Positions 1 to 9,358 of a stretch of DNA of 64,000 bases are shown here, piece by piece. Each line of letters begins with the position of its first letter. The first letter of the stretch is position 1. Source of the stretch: an uncultured Ruminiclostridium sp. (lineage in GTDB: Bacteria > Bacillota > Clostridia > Oscillospirales > Ruminococcaceae); NCBI GenBank assembly GCA_910579265.1, contig CAJTTE010000012.1, positions 1-64,000 on the forward strand, read 5' to 3'. Below the pieces are notes generated by a model. That model was not told where the DNA came from, ran no database searches, and saw only the letters and a list, made by a program, of their open reading frames with translations. The position numbers and the translations under genes are program-made.

Positions 1-768
1 GCTTTCTCTCAATATCTTTTTTTCGATTGTCCAATATCTATTGTAGCTCTACAGTTTTTATACCGTGCGTGATTTGTTTGACTTGAAAAAAAACTTTTGA
101 TATGATATACTGATTAGAACGCGGTTTTGTAAAATTTGACAGAAATTTTTAGTACAAGAATTGTGCAGGCTGATGTGAAATTTAATTGTGATTCGGTGAT
201 CATACTGCTTGATATACATTTTCTGTAATAAATTGATATTTATAAAGATTTGGTTTTATTTGAGCGAATGTCATTTCCGCTTGAATTTTGGAATATTTGA
301 TCAGGGTGTTTTCCCGAATGGACAAAGATGTGTCCGGGATTTACATATTTTATATGAATTTACGTATGATCATACCCTGAAAAAAGTTAGGCATTCCGCA
401 AAATACGAAATAATATGTGATATTCTATCATGATTTGAATTATATAGTGATGTTTGCAGCTTGGACAAGCCGAACAAAAAAAGATATATGACGGTTCCGA
501 AGGTTTTATCTGACTTTTAAAGATTATGATGACTGACAACAAAATAGCTTTTTATATAGGCATGAATGTGAGAATTTAAGCTGACGTTTGAGGATTAGGG
601 CTTTATGATATTTTATAAGTGAAATGCTTAATAAAGTATGGCGCGGAACCGTTTGTTGTGCAAAAGGACATCGGAATAAATGAACGGCTTTTTAACCGGG
701 CGAAATATTGATATTTAATTTTGAAAAAACATTTATAATCATCTCAACAAAGAAAGGACAAAAATACA
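1..768. other. Gene-free stretch upstream of aspS
   Basis: I see no convincing gene in these 768 bases. The only open frame of any length (209-433, +) has no ribosome site and a composition unlike a protein. The stretch holds one good promoter (78-106). No T-box or other leader structure is recognisable before aspS. The sequence is AT-rich and the first bases may belong to the 3' flank of a gene outside the window. Confidence 0.6.
78..106 (+). promoter_or_regulatory. Promoter, TTGACT-17-TATGAT
   Basis: The -35 is TTGACT at 78-83 and the -10 is TATGAT at 101-106, with a 17-nt spacer. The next gene on this strand is aspS, about 660 nt away, so either aspS has a long leader or this drives an unseen short RNA. 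Confidence 0.5.
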
Positions 769-2535
769 ATGGCAGATTTAATGACAGGGCTTCATCGTTC
801 TCACTATTGCGGCGAGGTTGAGGGAGTGGGAAACGAGGTTACGGTAGGCGGTTTTGTTCAGAGAGTACGGGACAAAGGAAGCCTTATATTTATTGATCTT
901 CGCGACAGAACGGGAATAGTTCAGCTTGTTTTTGACGATACAACTGCTGAAGACGTTTTCAGTAAGGCAAAAACCGTTAAAAGCGAATACGTTCTTATGG
1001 CAAAGGGAACGCTGAGAAGCCGTGAGAGCATAAATACGGAAATCAAAACAGGCGGAGTAGAAATCATTGTAAACGAGTTAAGGATACTTGCCAAATCGCA
1101 GACTCCTCCTTTTGAGATCCTGGATAACACCAATGTCAATGAGGAATTAAGGCTTAAATACCGCTATCTTGACCTGCGAAGAAATAAATTGCAGCATAAT
1201 CTTATCATGCGCTCAAAAATTGCAAAGGCGGCAAGAGATTATTTTTATGAGAACGGTTTTATCGAGCTTGAAACCCCTATGATGATGAAATCCACTCCGG
1301 AAGGCGCGCGTGACTATCTTGTCCCGTCCAGGATTCATGAAGGAAAATTTTATGCACTGCCCCAGTCTCCGCAGATATACAAGCAGCTTCTTATGGTGGC
1401 GGGGTTTGACCGTTATATCCAGCTTGCACGCTGTTTCCGCGATGAGGATCTGCGAGCCGACAGACAGCCTGAGTTTACTCAGATAGATATGGAAATGAGC
1501 TTTGTGGATGTTGAGGACGTGCTGCAAATCGGCGAGGGTTTTGTTAAAAGAATAATGAAATCAGTGATGGATATTGATTATCCAACACCTTTGCCTCGTT
1601 TAAAATATAATGACGCGATGGCAATGTATGGCTCTGATAAGCCGGACATTCGGTTTGACATGACTATTACCGACTTAAGTGATATTGTTAAGGACAGCGG
1701 CTTTTCTGTATTTTCTGATGCAGTGAAAGACGGCGGAAGCGTAAGGGGAATCGTTGCTAAAAATGCAGCGGGTTCATTATCCCGCAAAGAAATTGACAAG
1801 CAGACGGAATATGTAAAGGGAATAGGTGCAAAGGGTCTTGCATATATACGCTGGGTCGATGATGCTCCTAACTGTTCTTTCGGCAAATTTATGGCGGAAG
1901 GAGAGCTGGATGGTATTTTATCTGCATTGGGCTGTGAGAAAGGCGATGTGGCATTTATCGTAGCGGATAAAAACAAAATCGTATTGCCCGTATTGGGAGC
2001 ACTGCGTCTGAAACTCGGGAAGCAGCTTAATATTATTCCTGAGGGAATGAGCTTTCTCTGGATAACCGATTTTCCCTTCTTTGAATACAACGATGAGACT
2101 GGTCATTGGGATGCAATGCATCATCCCTTCACTATGCCAAATGACGATTGCCTTCAGTATCTTGATACCGCCCCAGAAAAGGTATTTGCGAAAGCGTATG
2201 ATCTTGTGCTTAACGGTGTGGAGCTTTGCAGCGGTTCTATAAGAATAACCGACTATGAACTGCAACAGAAAATGTTTGAGGCATTGGGGCTCACGGATGA
2301 TGAGATAGAAGCAAAATTCGGTTTTCTTGTAAACGCATACAAATACGGCGCGCCTCCTCACGGCGGTATGGGTATTGGCCTTGATCGCCTTACCATGCTG
2401 CTTTGCGGTGCCGACAGCCTTCGTGATGTTACCGCATTTCCTAAGATAAAGGATGCAAGCGAGCTTATGTCGGAATGTCCCGCGTCGGTAGACGAGGAGC
2501 AGCTTAAAGAACTTCATATAAAGGTTACGGAGTAA
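769..2535 (+). CDS. aspS: Aspartyl-tRNA synthetase
   Basis: Charges tRNA-Asp with aspartate in the cytosol. The 588-residue length is usual for the bacterial type. An N-terminal OB-fold anticodon-binding domain (about 1-105) is followed by the class II core: the flipping-loop and substrate region TPEGARDYLVPSR near 177-189, motif 2 as RCFRDEDLRADRQPEFTQID near 223-242, and motif 3 as GMGIGLDRLTMLL near 535-547. Residues about 290-420 form the bacterial GAD insertion. The start is set by AAAGGA about 10 nt upstream of the ATG. It is a stand-alone gene; hisS, often its neighbour in Firmicutes, is not beside it here. Identity is firm. Whether it also charges tRNA-Asn cannot be told by eye. Confidence 0.97.
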   Translation: MADLMTGLHRSHYCGEVEGVGNEVTVGGFVQRVRDKGSLIFIDLRDRTGIVQLVFDDTTAEDVFSKAKTVKSEYVLMAKGTLRSRESINTEIKTGGVEIIVNELRILAKSQTPPFEILDNTNVNEELRLKYRYLDLRRNKLQHNLIMRSKIAKAARDYFYENGFIELETPMMMKSTPEGARDYLVPSRIHEGKFYALPQSPQIYKQLLMVAGFDRYIQLARCFRDEDLRADRQPEFTQIDMEMSFVDVEDVLQIGEGFVKRIMKSVMDIDYPTPLPRLKYNDAMAMYGSDKPDIRFDMTITDLSDIVKDSGFSVFSDAVKDGGSVRGIVAKNAAGSLSRKEIDKQTEYVKGIGAKGLAYIRWVDDAPNCSFGKFMAEGELDGILSALGCEKGDVAFIVADKNKIVLPVLGALRLKLGKQLNIIPEGMSFLWITDFPFFEYNDETGHWDAMHHPFTMPNDDCLQYLDTAPEKVFAKAYDLVLNGVELCSGSIRITDYELQQKMFEALGLTDDEIEAKFGFLVNAYKYGAPPHGGMGIGLDRLTMLLCGADSLRDVTAFPKIKDASELMSECPASVDEEQLKELHIKVTE

Positions 2536-2663
2536 AAATTTCCTATAAGAGCATGCGTATGTCTTTTCGGCAAAAAATCTTTCTGATCCATTTTGATAAT
2601 AGGCAGATGTGCAATTACGACGGATTGGGAGCTTTTTGAAGCTAAAGATGAAAGGGATTTTAT

Positions 2664-3800
2664 ATGGAATTTAATCTTGACAAGGACGGAAAACTTCTTG
2701 ATACCGATAAGCTGTATACCAAGCTTGACGAATGGCACGATAAAAGAAGTTACGAGGATATAATAAACGCAATAACCGATATACCGCGTGAACGTTGGAG
2801 CGTCAAGCTGCAATTCAGGCTTATCAGCGCTTATAACAACCTTAAGCGCTTTGATGAAGCAAGGAGGGAATTGGATAATATCGCTCCGGATTGCCATACC
2901 CCTGCGCAAAAAGCAAGGTATTTCTATATGAACGGCTACATTTGCTATATTGAGGATAAGGAGATGATGGCGCTTTCCTTCTATAAAAAAGGACTTTCCG
3001 TCGATCCCGAAAATACAAGCGGCCTTGATCTGGACGAAGAGGTCAGAAAATGCGAGGAATATATCCGCAAAGAGTTGAACAAGCTGGCCGAGCTTTCCGA
3101 AAAAATGTACAATGATATAAAAAAAGCGTGCTCGGAAAAAGACGAAAGCGAAAAGGCGGATATTACCGAAGAGGAATTTACCATGTATTTGGGATATCTG
3201 TCCGCCATACGTAAGCTTCCCGGAACGGAACACGGAATGGGCTTTAAAAATTATTTTACAAAATATGACGGGGAGCAAAAGGAGGGAGCGCTTAAAGCGC
3301 TCTCATTGTTCGGTATTACGGACAGAGAAAGTATGCTGAATTTTTATCAGAAGGACCGCAGCTGTAATTTATTCGGGATGTACTGTGATATTCCTCCTTA
3401 TTTGGAGGGCAAGCCGAGATTCGATATTTCCGAGCTTAATGAAGCGGGCAAGGAAGCGTTTCTCAATTCGGCGGAATTTTTTAAACCCTTTAACAGGTAT
3501 TTGCCCTCTGCGGGGATATTGGCTTGGGATTTATGCGAGAAGGTGGGTTTTTTACGGCTGGCTTATTCCTGCGATATTATAACCAACAGTGATTATTGTT
3601 CTGGCATGCTGTATATCAGCGACGGGGCAAGGAAGTTCTTTTCCTCTTTTGAGGAATATATGCTTTCGCTGGCGTTCGGCTGCGGCGTATGGGAATTTCA
3701 TTTCGGCGACTGGAACATATCCGGCGCCATGAGATATATGAAGAATATGATGCCGTTTTTGCTTAACGGTGATCTTCCTAATATCAAATGGTTCAAATAG
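2664..3800 (+). CDS. TPR-like protein with C-terminal DUF1266 domain
   Basis: A 378-residue cytosolic protein without signal peptide or membrane segment. Residues about 30-150 are helical with TPR-like spacing (AYNNLKRFDEARREL, then YFYMNGYICYIEDKEMMALSFYKKGL) and end in a charged linker. The C-terminal 200 residues carry the DUF1266 pattern: AWDLCEKVGFLRLAYSC, then a conserved SFEEYMLSLAFGCGVWEF. DUF1266 proteins have no established biochemical role. AAGGGA sits 8 nt before the ATG. It lies 128 nt after aspS on the same strand and may be cotranscribed, but no functional link is evident. Confidence 0.75.
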   Translation: MEFNLDKDGKLLDTDKLYTKLDEWHDKRSYEDIINAITDIPRERWSVKLQFRLISAYNNLKRFDEARRELDNIAPDCHTPAQKARYFYMNGYICYIEDKEMMALSFYKKGLSVDPENTSGLDLDEEVRKCEEYIRKELNKLAELSEKMYNDIKKACSEKDESEKADITEEEFTMYLGYLSAIRKLPGTEHGMGFKNYFTKYDGEQKEGALKALSLFGITDRESMLNFYQKDRSCNLFGMYCDIPPYLEGKPRFDISELNEAGKEAFLNSAEFFKPFNRYLPSAGILAWDLCEKVGFLRLAYSCDIITNSDYCSGMLYISDGARKFFSSFEEYMLSLAFGCGVWEFHFGDWNISGAMRYMKNMMPFLLNGDLPNIKWFK

Positions 3801-4001
3801 GTTTTGTACATCTTAACAGTGTTTTTTCCGTTTACAGCCGCATTGAAAATGTATGTTAGCGTGATCGGAGATTTCATTAAGCTGATCGAAAAACAAATTA
3901 TTATGCCGGCATTTAAAATACAGCACTTTTTATCAAGAAAAATCCTTTCGCTCAGTGTAAAATTACGGTAAGAGATGCAACAGAGGAGAGTGTACCTGAT
4001 A

Positions 4002-5543
4002 ATGAGTAACGAAAACACTGTTTTTCAGTCTCTTGCCATTATTGAGGAAAAAATCCGTGAAAAGCTGACGGTAGAAATGCTTGCGGAAAGTCTGAACTTT
4101 TCGAAATATCACTATCAGCGTATTTTCCGTAATGCTGTAGGAGACAGTGTAATGCGGTATGTTACGGGACGTAAGCTTACCTTGGCGGCTGCGGATTTGG
4201 CTGAAACTGAGGATAATATTCTTGACATCGCGCTGAAATACGGGTTTGAGTCCCATGAAGGTTTTACCAGAAGCTTTCGTGCATATACGGGCGTTACTCC
4301 CAAGGAATACAGAAAATATCATTCTTCCGTAAGCTCTCCTAATACCAAAGCAGAAAAGGGGAAAATTTTTATGCTGTATTCAAAATCCGCCGATGAGATG
4401 ATTCGTGAATTGAACAGCCTTATAGTGAAGGCCAAGGAAACTGCCGGGTATTTAAGAAAAAATAAAGATTCCGACTCTCAATTAGCTTCTTATTCGGACT
4501 TTTGGGATTATATAGCGGATAAAACCGATACGATGGCAGATGCTCTTACAAGCACGCTTGAACGTATTACCTCAATTACAAAATGTCCGGATGAAATAAC
4601 AACGAGGTTTATTATAGTAAAGACCATAGAGGACGCCGTATTTCAGTTAAATCTTATATCCTTTCAATCAGGGCTGATGGTTTCAAGGGCAAGACCTGAA
4701 CAGCGTCAGGCTTTTTGTAAGCTTTGTGAACAGCTTGACGTCCTTTCTCATGAGGCAAGGATAAAGTCTGCTAAGATCGTAGAGTTTTTTAATGAGCTGT
4801 CGGCAATGATATTCGGGGATATCAGAAAAAATGCGAAGCAAAGGATAGATGCGGCTGTTGCAAGGGGCAGGGAAGCGGTAAAAAAGCCTGAAGGGAATAC
4901 ACAATATTCCTATATCGCGGAAGAAATTGAAAATATCGTGAAGGAAATTTCTTTTACCCCTCTTGAAGATATGACGGCGGATCTTCTTGAGGATTGGGTA
5001 TTCAGACTCGACATAATTTCTTTTTCCGCAGATATGGACGCTCTTCGCTCCCCTTTGTGCAAGCCTATGCTTAACGGTATTTCAGAGTTCAGGGAAAAGC
5101 TTTCCGAGGCGGCGGAGTTTTTCAGAAGCCTGTCCGAGGACATCATACGCTCTTTTGAAGAAGGGAATAAAACTGCTGTCCTTGAGAGGACTGAAAGGAA
5201 GAGATATGGAGATCTCGCTTTTCAGGAGAATATACTGCTATTTTGTCTTAAGGGAGAGGCGCAGAAGCTTGAACGCTATCTGAGCATTGAACAAAAGGCT
5301 CTGTTTAATAATATTTTTGAACAGATGGATACCGTGATACGGCTTGCAAATCACGGCGATATCACTCCGTTGGTTCAAAAAGAAATGGCGGTATTGACGC
5401 GGGAAATATATTCCAAGCTTTCCGCTGTTACAGAGGAGCTTGGCGACTATGGTTCGGCTGTGGGATACATTGCGGAGGAGCTTAGACATTGCAGTATTTT
5501 CAGGTGCGTTGTCGAGCATGGTGAGAACGTCTGGCTTGAATAA
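4002..5543 (+). CDS. AraC-type transcriptional regulator with N-terminal HTH and long C-terminal tail
   Basis: The DNA-binding double helix-turn-helix of the AraC/XylS family is at the N-terminus (about 1-105 of 513), ending in the signature FESHEGFTRSFRAYTGVTPKEYRK. AraC family proteins usually carry it at the C-terminus; N-terminal placement occurs in MarA/Rob-like proteins. The remaining 400 residues are mostly helical, with repeated blocks resembling each other (AFQLNLISFQSGLM near 220, WVFRLDIISFSADMD near 340), which suggests an internal duplication of a helical sensor domain. I chose ATG 4002 because GAGGAG precedes it; an in-frame ATG at 3975 has no ribosome site. The ligand is unknown. 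The next small gene starts 10 nt after its stop, so the two are probably one operon. Confidence 0.8.
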   Translation: MSNENTVFQSLAIIEEKIREKLTVEMLAESLNFSKYHYQRIFRNAVGDSVMRYVTGRKLTLAAADLAETEDNILDIALKYGFESHEGFTRSFRAYTGVTPKEYRKYHSSVSSPNTKAEKGKIFMLYSKSADEMIRELNSLIVKAKETAGYLRKNKDSDSQLASYSDFWDYIADKTDTMADALTSTLERITSITKCPDEITTRFIIVKTIEDAVFQLNLISFQSGLMVSRARPEQRQAFCKLCEQLDVLSHEARIKSAKIVEFFNELSAMIFGDIRKNAKQRIDAAVARGREAVKKPEGNTQYSYIAEEIENIVKEISFTPLEDMTADLLEDWVFRLDIISFSADMDALRSPLCKPMLNGISEFREKLSEAAEFFRSLSEDIIRSFEEGNKTAVLERTERKRYGDLAFQENILLFCLKGEAQKLERYLSIEQKALFNNIFEQMDTVIRLANHGDITPLVQKEMAVLTREIYSKLSAVTEELGDYGSAVGYIAEELRHCSIFRCVVEHGENVWLE

Positions 5544-5553
5544 AAGCGATTAT

Positions 5554-5841
5554 ATGGAAAATTATGATGAGATTATCACCGCGCTGACCGAATTAAAAAA
5601 TTGGATAAAGAATTACGACGGCTTTTGTTATCAGATAGAGGATATTATTGAGCAGCTTGAAAGCCCCCCTTTGACGGATTTTCAAAGGAATAAGTTAAAA
5701 CATGAGCTTTCCGGTGAGCTGCTGTTTCATCCCAAGTGTTTGGGCGACGTATATGTTGAGGGTTTTCCGGGAGACGGAACAAGCTTCCCTTGGGGAAATT
5801 ATCTGGAAAGAATATGCAGGCTTTGTCAGGAGAGATTGTGA
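5554..5841 (+). CDS. Small hypothetical protein, 95 residues
   Basis: An acidic, helical N-terminal half (ENYDEIITALTELKNWI) is followed by a Pro/Gly-rich segment with FPGDGTSFPWGNYLERICRLCQ. I do not recognise a family. Upstream in-frame ATGs lie inside the preceding regulator; ATG 5554 is the first outside it, although its ribosome site is weak, so translational coupling to the regulator is likely. It may be an accessory to that regulator. There is no membrane segment or signal. Confidence 0.5.
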   Translation: MENYDEIITALTELKNWIKNYDGFCYQIEDIIEQLESPPLTDFQRNKLKHELSGELLFHPKCLGDVYVEGFPGDGTSFPWGNYLERICRLCQERL

Positions 5842-6617
5842 TGTATATGAAAAAATGATCACCATTCAATATACTTGACAGGATCAGCATATAAACAAAA
5901 TGACCGGTTCTTATGAAAATTGTGACTTGATCAAGATCGGTGCGGAGTATTCCCGTTTAACGTGCAAGCGGTTATCTAATCAGAAGTAAAAAATGTTATA
6001 TTTTTTTGATTTGAAAAAATCAGGGAGCGCCGCAAAAATTATATCCGGTTATATAAAAATTAAACCCTTATACACAGAAGCGCTGAGATAATTTAATCCG
6101 GGAGAAGCAGAGAGATGATCCAAAAAATGGACAAAAAAACTTACAATGTCCGTTTTGGACGGGAACAGCCGATCGGCAAAAAAATGTTTATTCCGGACCA
6201 TTTAAAGCGTGTTCGTATAAAGCCCGGCATAAGTCCTTTCGGTAAAATTCACTTAATTTTTTAAGATACGTAAGTGCTCCTGTAAAAAATCGCTTCATCT
6301 ATGGTAAAATTATGTTTGAAAATCCGCATATCGGTTTTATGTGAACGCGCTCTAAAAAGCTGGATCGAAACATAGTTTTTTACAGAATATCGGATTTTTT
6401 AAATTACGTTATAAAAAGCGATAATGAAAATATTATTATTGTTTTTCATGACGGGATATCATGTATGCTGTTTGGATCGGACTGGCTCCGGAAATGTTCA
6501 GCAGGATCGGTATATCCGGAAAGACGGCGGTTATGCATCGCTCGAGTATGCTAAAGGCCGCCGTATAATTGAACAATTGAATTATGTAACTTATATTAAA
6601 CAATAAAAGGATAAAAA
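5842..6617. other. Gene-free stretch before tatD
   Basis: About 775 AT-rich bases. One 60-codon open frame (6424-6606) lacks a ribosome site and any recognisable protein character. I find no strong terminator, promoter pair or RNA gene here. Confidence 0.55.
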
Positions 6618-7397
6618 ATGAACACAAAATACTATGACATAGGGCTGAATTTATTCTGTCGTCAGTTTCCGGACCCTGAAATTGTGATCAGTGAAGCTGC
6701 AAAGGAGGATGTGTGCTGTATTTTAACGGGCACGGATATGAAGGAAAACCTAAGAATCGATGAATTTACAAAAACTCATGATGTTTACGGTACGGTGGGC
6801 ATCCACCCTCATAACGCTGACTCGGCTAAAAAGGAAGACTTCGAACTGATCGAAAAAATCGCCATGGAAAACGACAGAATAGTTGCGATAGGAGAGTGCG
6901 GGCTGGATTTTGACCGTATGTTTTCCACAAAGGAAAATCAGATACTTTGTCTTGAAAAACATATCGTATTGGCTGAAAAGTTGAATATGCCGCTGTTTCT
7001 TCATGAACGAAGCGCGTCGGCGGATTTTCTCAGGCGCTTTAAGAATCATTCCGATATATGTAAAAGATCGGTGGTTCATTGCTTCACGGGAGATAAGATT
7101 ACTCTTGAGAAATATCTCGAAACTGGTTTTAACATAGGAATAACCGGATGGATATGCGATGACAGGAGAGGAAAGGAACTGAGAGAGGCAGTGAGGCTGA
7201 TACCTCTTGACAGAATAATGATAGAGACTGACGCACCTTATCTTACTCCTAAAAATATCCCGGGTTTGAACAGGACCAATGTACCGCAAAATGTTGTTTA
7301 TGTGGTAAAGGAACTGGCTAAGCATATGAAAATCGAAGAAGATATTTTGATTCAAAATGCAAAAGCCAATACCGAAAGGATATTCGGTATTGGATAA
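6618..7397 (+). CDS. TatD family metal-dependent hydrolase
   Basis: A 259-residue TIM-barrel deoxyribonuclease/hydrolase of the TatD family, normal length. Metal-site motifs are visible: GTVGIHPHNAD near 55-65, AIGECGLDFDRMFS near 92-105, LFLHERSA near 129, VVHCFTGD near 153 and MIETDAPYLTP near 198-208. TatD proteins act on DNA, and some on D-amino-acyl substrates; the exact substrate here is unknown. AAAGGA lies 7 nt upstream of ATG 6618. It stands alone with large gaps on both sides. Confidence 0.9.
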   Translation: MNTKYYDIGLNLFCRQFPDPEIVISEAAKEDVCCILTGTDMKENLRIDEFTKTHDVYGTVGIHPHNADSAKKEDFELIEKIAMENDRIVAIGECGLDFDRMFSTKENQILCLEKHIVLAEKLNMPLFLHERSASADFLRRFKNHSDICKRSVVHCFTGDKITLEKYLETGFNIGITGWICDDRRGKELREAVRLIPLDRIMIETDAPYLTPKNIPGLNRTNVPQNVVYVVKELAKHMKIEEDILIQNAKANTERIFGIG

Positions 7398-8113
7398 ATT
7401 GATATGATCGGATAAATCTTATTAAATTTAAGAAATGTTTTATTGCTTATAAAGCAAGTCAAGACATTATTTCATATTTTGAAGATCCTGTTTGCTGTAT
7501 GTATACCGATCATTGATATTTCCTTTTCCTGTATGTAAATGCGATAACAGGATATAATTAAAAAAACAGTGTGTATTGGTTGGATTGATTATAATATAAA
7601 AATGGATTTACTTACAGCATATATCGTAAAATTTATATATATCATATTTGACATGTCGGAATGCTTTTAAAAGCGTCCGGCTTTTTTTATGTAAAAATAT
7701 TTGTTTTAGCACTGGGAAAAACCGGAATTATAATGATTTTGTATAAATACATTTATATCGGATATTGTTAAGGGCTTCTGCTTATCTCTTTCATCAGGTT
7801 TTATAAATTTCCCCGATTAAATCAAAAATAAGCAACTAGCTGTTTACATTTATGTTATAAATGTATTTACAAATACAGATAATATTAAAATGAATGAACA
7901 CAGGAGAATTAAAACGTATCTATATTATGATATTTTTGATTGCAAGATGACAGAACATATGCCATTTTTTATCGTTTATATTGCTGCTTTAAAGAGCTTG
8001 GTGCCGAAAAGGATAAATTTATATTATAAAAGTTAAAATTCTGATACAATTGGTCTATGCTTAGTGATACAATCGGATTAAGAAAAGATAAAATATTATA
8101 CGGAGGTATCGGT
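7398..8113. other. Gene-free stretch between tatD and the GH5 gene
   Basis: About 715 very AT-rich bases. It holds a probable terminator at 7656-7687 and the leader of the GH5 gene. An in-frame ATG at 8057 could extend the GH5 protein but has no ribosome site. Nothing else is recognisable. Confidence 0.55.
7656..7687 (+). terminator. Probable rho-independent terminator
   Basis: An imperfect stem is centred on GCTTTTAAAAGC and followed by seven consecutive T. It lies 260 nt after tatD, so it may end a long 3' tail or another transcript. Confidence 0.55.
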
Positions 8114-9253
8114 ATGAATATGGGAAGAAAAGGAACAGCAGCTTTGCTTATGTCTTTGGTGATAATGTTTGTTTTCTGCTCATGCAATAAGTCTGATGAA
8201 AAATCAAAATATAGTCAGTCTATGCGCGATCTTTCAATAACCGAGCTTGTAGCGGAAATGAAAACAGGCTGGAATTTAGGTAATACTCTTGATGCCAATG
8301 ACGGTGAAACCTCTTGGGGTAATCCGATCACAACACATGAGATGATTGACGAGGTAGCCAAAGCAGGTTTTAATGTTATCCGTATACCCACAACATGGGA
8401 AAAGCATTTTATTGAAGGCGATGATTACAAAATCGATGAAGAGTGGATGAAGAGAGTAACAGAGGTCGTAAATTACGCTTTTGATAACGATATGTACGTT
8501 ATTTTGAATTCACATCACGAAACGAATTGGATAAAGCCTTCGATGGATGAAGTGGATAACGTGCTTCCGAAATTCAAGGCAATGTGGACGCAAATTGCGG
8601 AGAATTTTAAAGAATACGGCGACCATCTTCTTTTTGAGGGATTGAACGAGCCTCGTATAATCGGAGGCACCAATGAATGGAACGGCGGTACTGAGGACGG
8701 ACGACAGGCTCTTAACATTCTTAATAAGGCATTTGTCGATACGGTAAGAGCAACGGGAGGTAATAACTCCACCAGAGGTTTGCTTATAACCTCATTTGCG
8801 GCGGCGGTAACAGACAGTGCTCTTAAGGATCTTGAGATACCTGAAGACAAAAATATCATCGTTTCTCTTCATGCTTATACTCCCTATGATTTCACCTTCA
8901 GCGACGGAAAAAACCTTTTTTATTATGACGATTCCGTAGGTAGTTCCATAGATTGGCTTTTTAATCTTATAGATTCTTATTTTACTTCGAAAAACATTCC
9001 GGTTATAATTACCGAATACGGATCGGTAAATAAGATAGAAAGCTTTAATGTTGTACCTAATCCCAGATATGAGGAAAATGTCAAGTGGGTTACAAAGTAT
9101 CTTGAACGTGCGAAGCAATCCGGAATTCCTTGTGTTTGGTGGGATAACGGTTCGCATTTTTCCGGAGGCGAGATGTTCGGCATATTTAACCGTGAGGAAT
9201 GCACATGGTATACTCCTGATCTGGTTAATGCCATTATGAAAATTTATGAGTAG
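8114..9253 (+). CDS. Secreted GH5 endo-beta-1,4-glucanase (GH5_4-like lipoprotein)
   Basis: A 379-residue glycoside hydrolase family 5 enzyme for beta-1,4-linked glucans (cellulose, mixed-linkage glucan or xyloglucan). The lipoprotein signal MNMGRKGTAALLMSLVIMF ends at a Cys in CSC, so it should be tethered to the outer membrane face. Family motifs: TGWNLGNTLDA near 36, VIRIPTTWE, SHHETNW, LLFEGLNEPR with the acid/base Glu near 165, and IITEYGSV with the nucleophile Glu near 296. The GLNEPR plus EWNGG arrangement resembles subfamily GH5_4. ATG 8114 is preceded by GGAGG at 8102-8106. No carbohydrate-binding module or dockerin is attached. It is followed 105 nt on by a sugar-binding lipoprotein, probably the same regulon. 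Confidence 0.92.
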   Translation: MNMGRKGTAALLMSLVIMFVFCSCNKSDEKSKYSQSMRDLSITELVAEMKTGWNLGNTLDANDGETSWGNPITTHEMIDEVAKAGFNVIRIPTTWEKHFIEGDDYKIDEEWMKRVTEVVNYAFDNDMYVILNSHHETNWIKPSMDEVDNVLPKFKAMWTQIAENFKEYGDHLLFEGLNEPRIIGGTNEWNGGTEDGRQALNILNKAFVDTVRATGGNNSTRGLLITSFAAAVTDSALKDLEIPEDKNIIVSLHAYTPYDFTFSDGKNLFYYDDSVGSSIDWLFNLIDSYFTSKNIPVIITEYGSVNKIESFNVVPNPRYEENVKWVTKYLERAKQSGIPCVWWDNGSHFSGGEMFGIFNREECTWYTPDLVNAIMKIYE

Positions 9254-9358
9254 CTTCAGCAGATTGATAATGCTTATAATTAACGCTTTTAGAAGGGAGG
9301 TATCATATTTTATTTTTCTAAAATCACTGTAATTCAATAAAATTCTTAAGGAGGAAAA

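Noticed and set aside
209..433. 74-codon open frame upstream of aspS
   Set aside because: No ribosome site, skewed composition (many Ile, Phe, His, Cys) and no recognisable motif; it lies in an AT-rich leader.
6424..6606. 60-codon open frame before tatD
   Set aside because: No ribosome site and no protein-like pattern; treated as chance.
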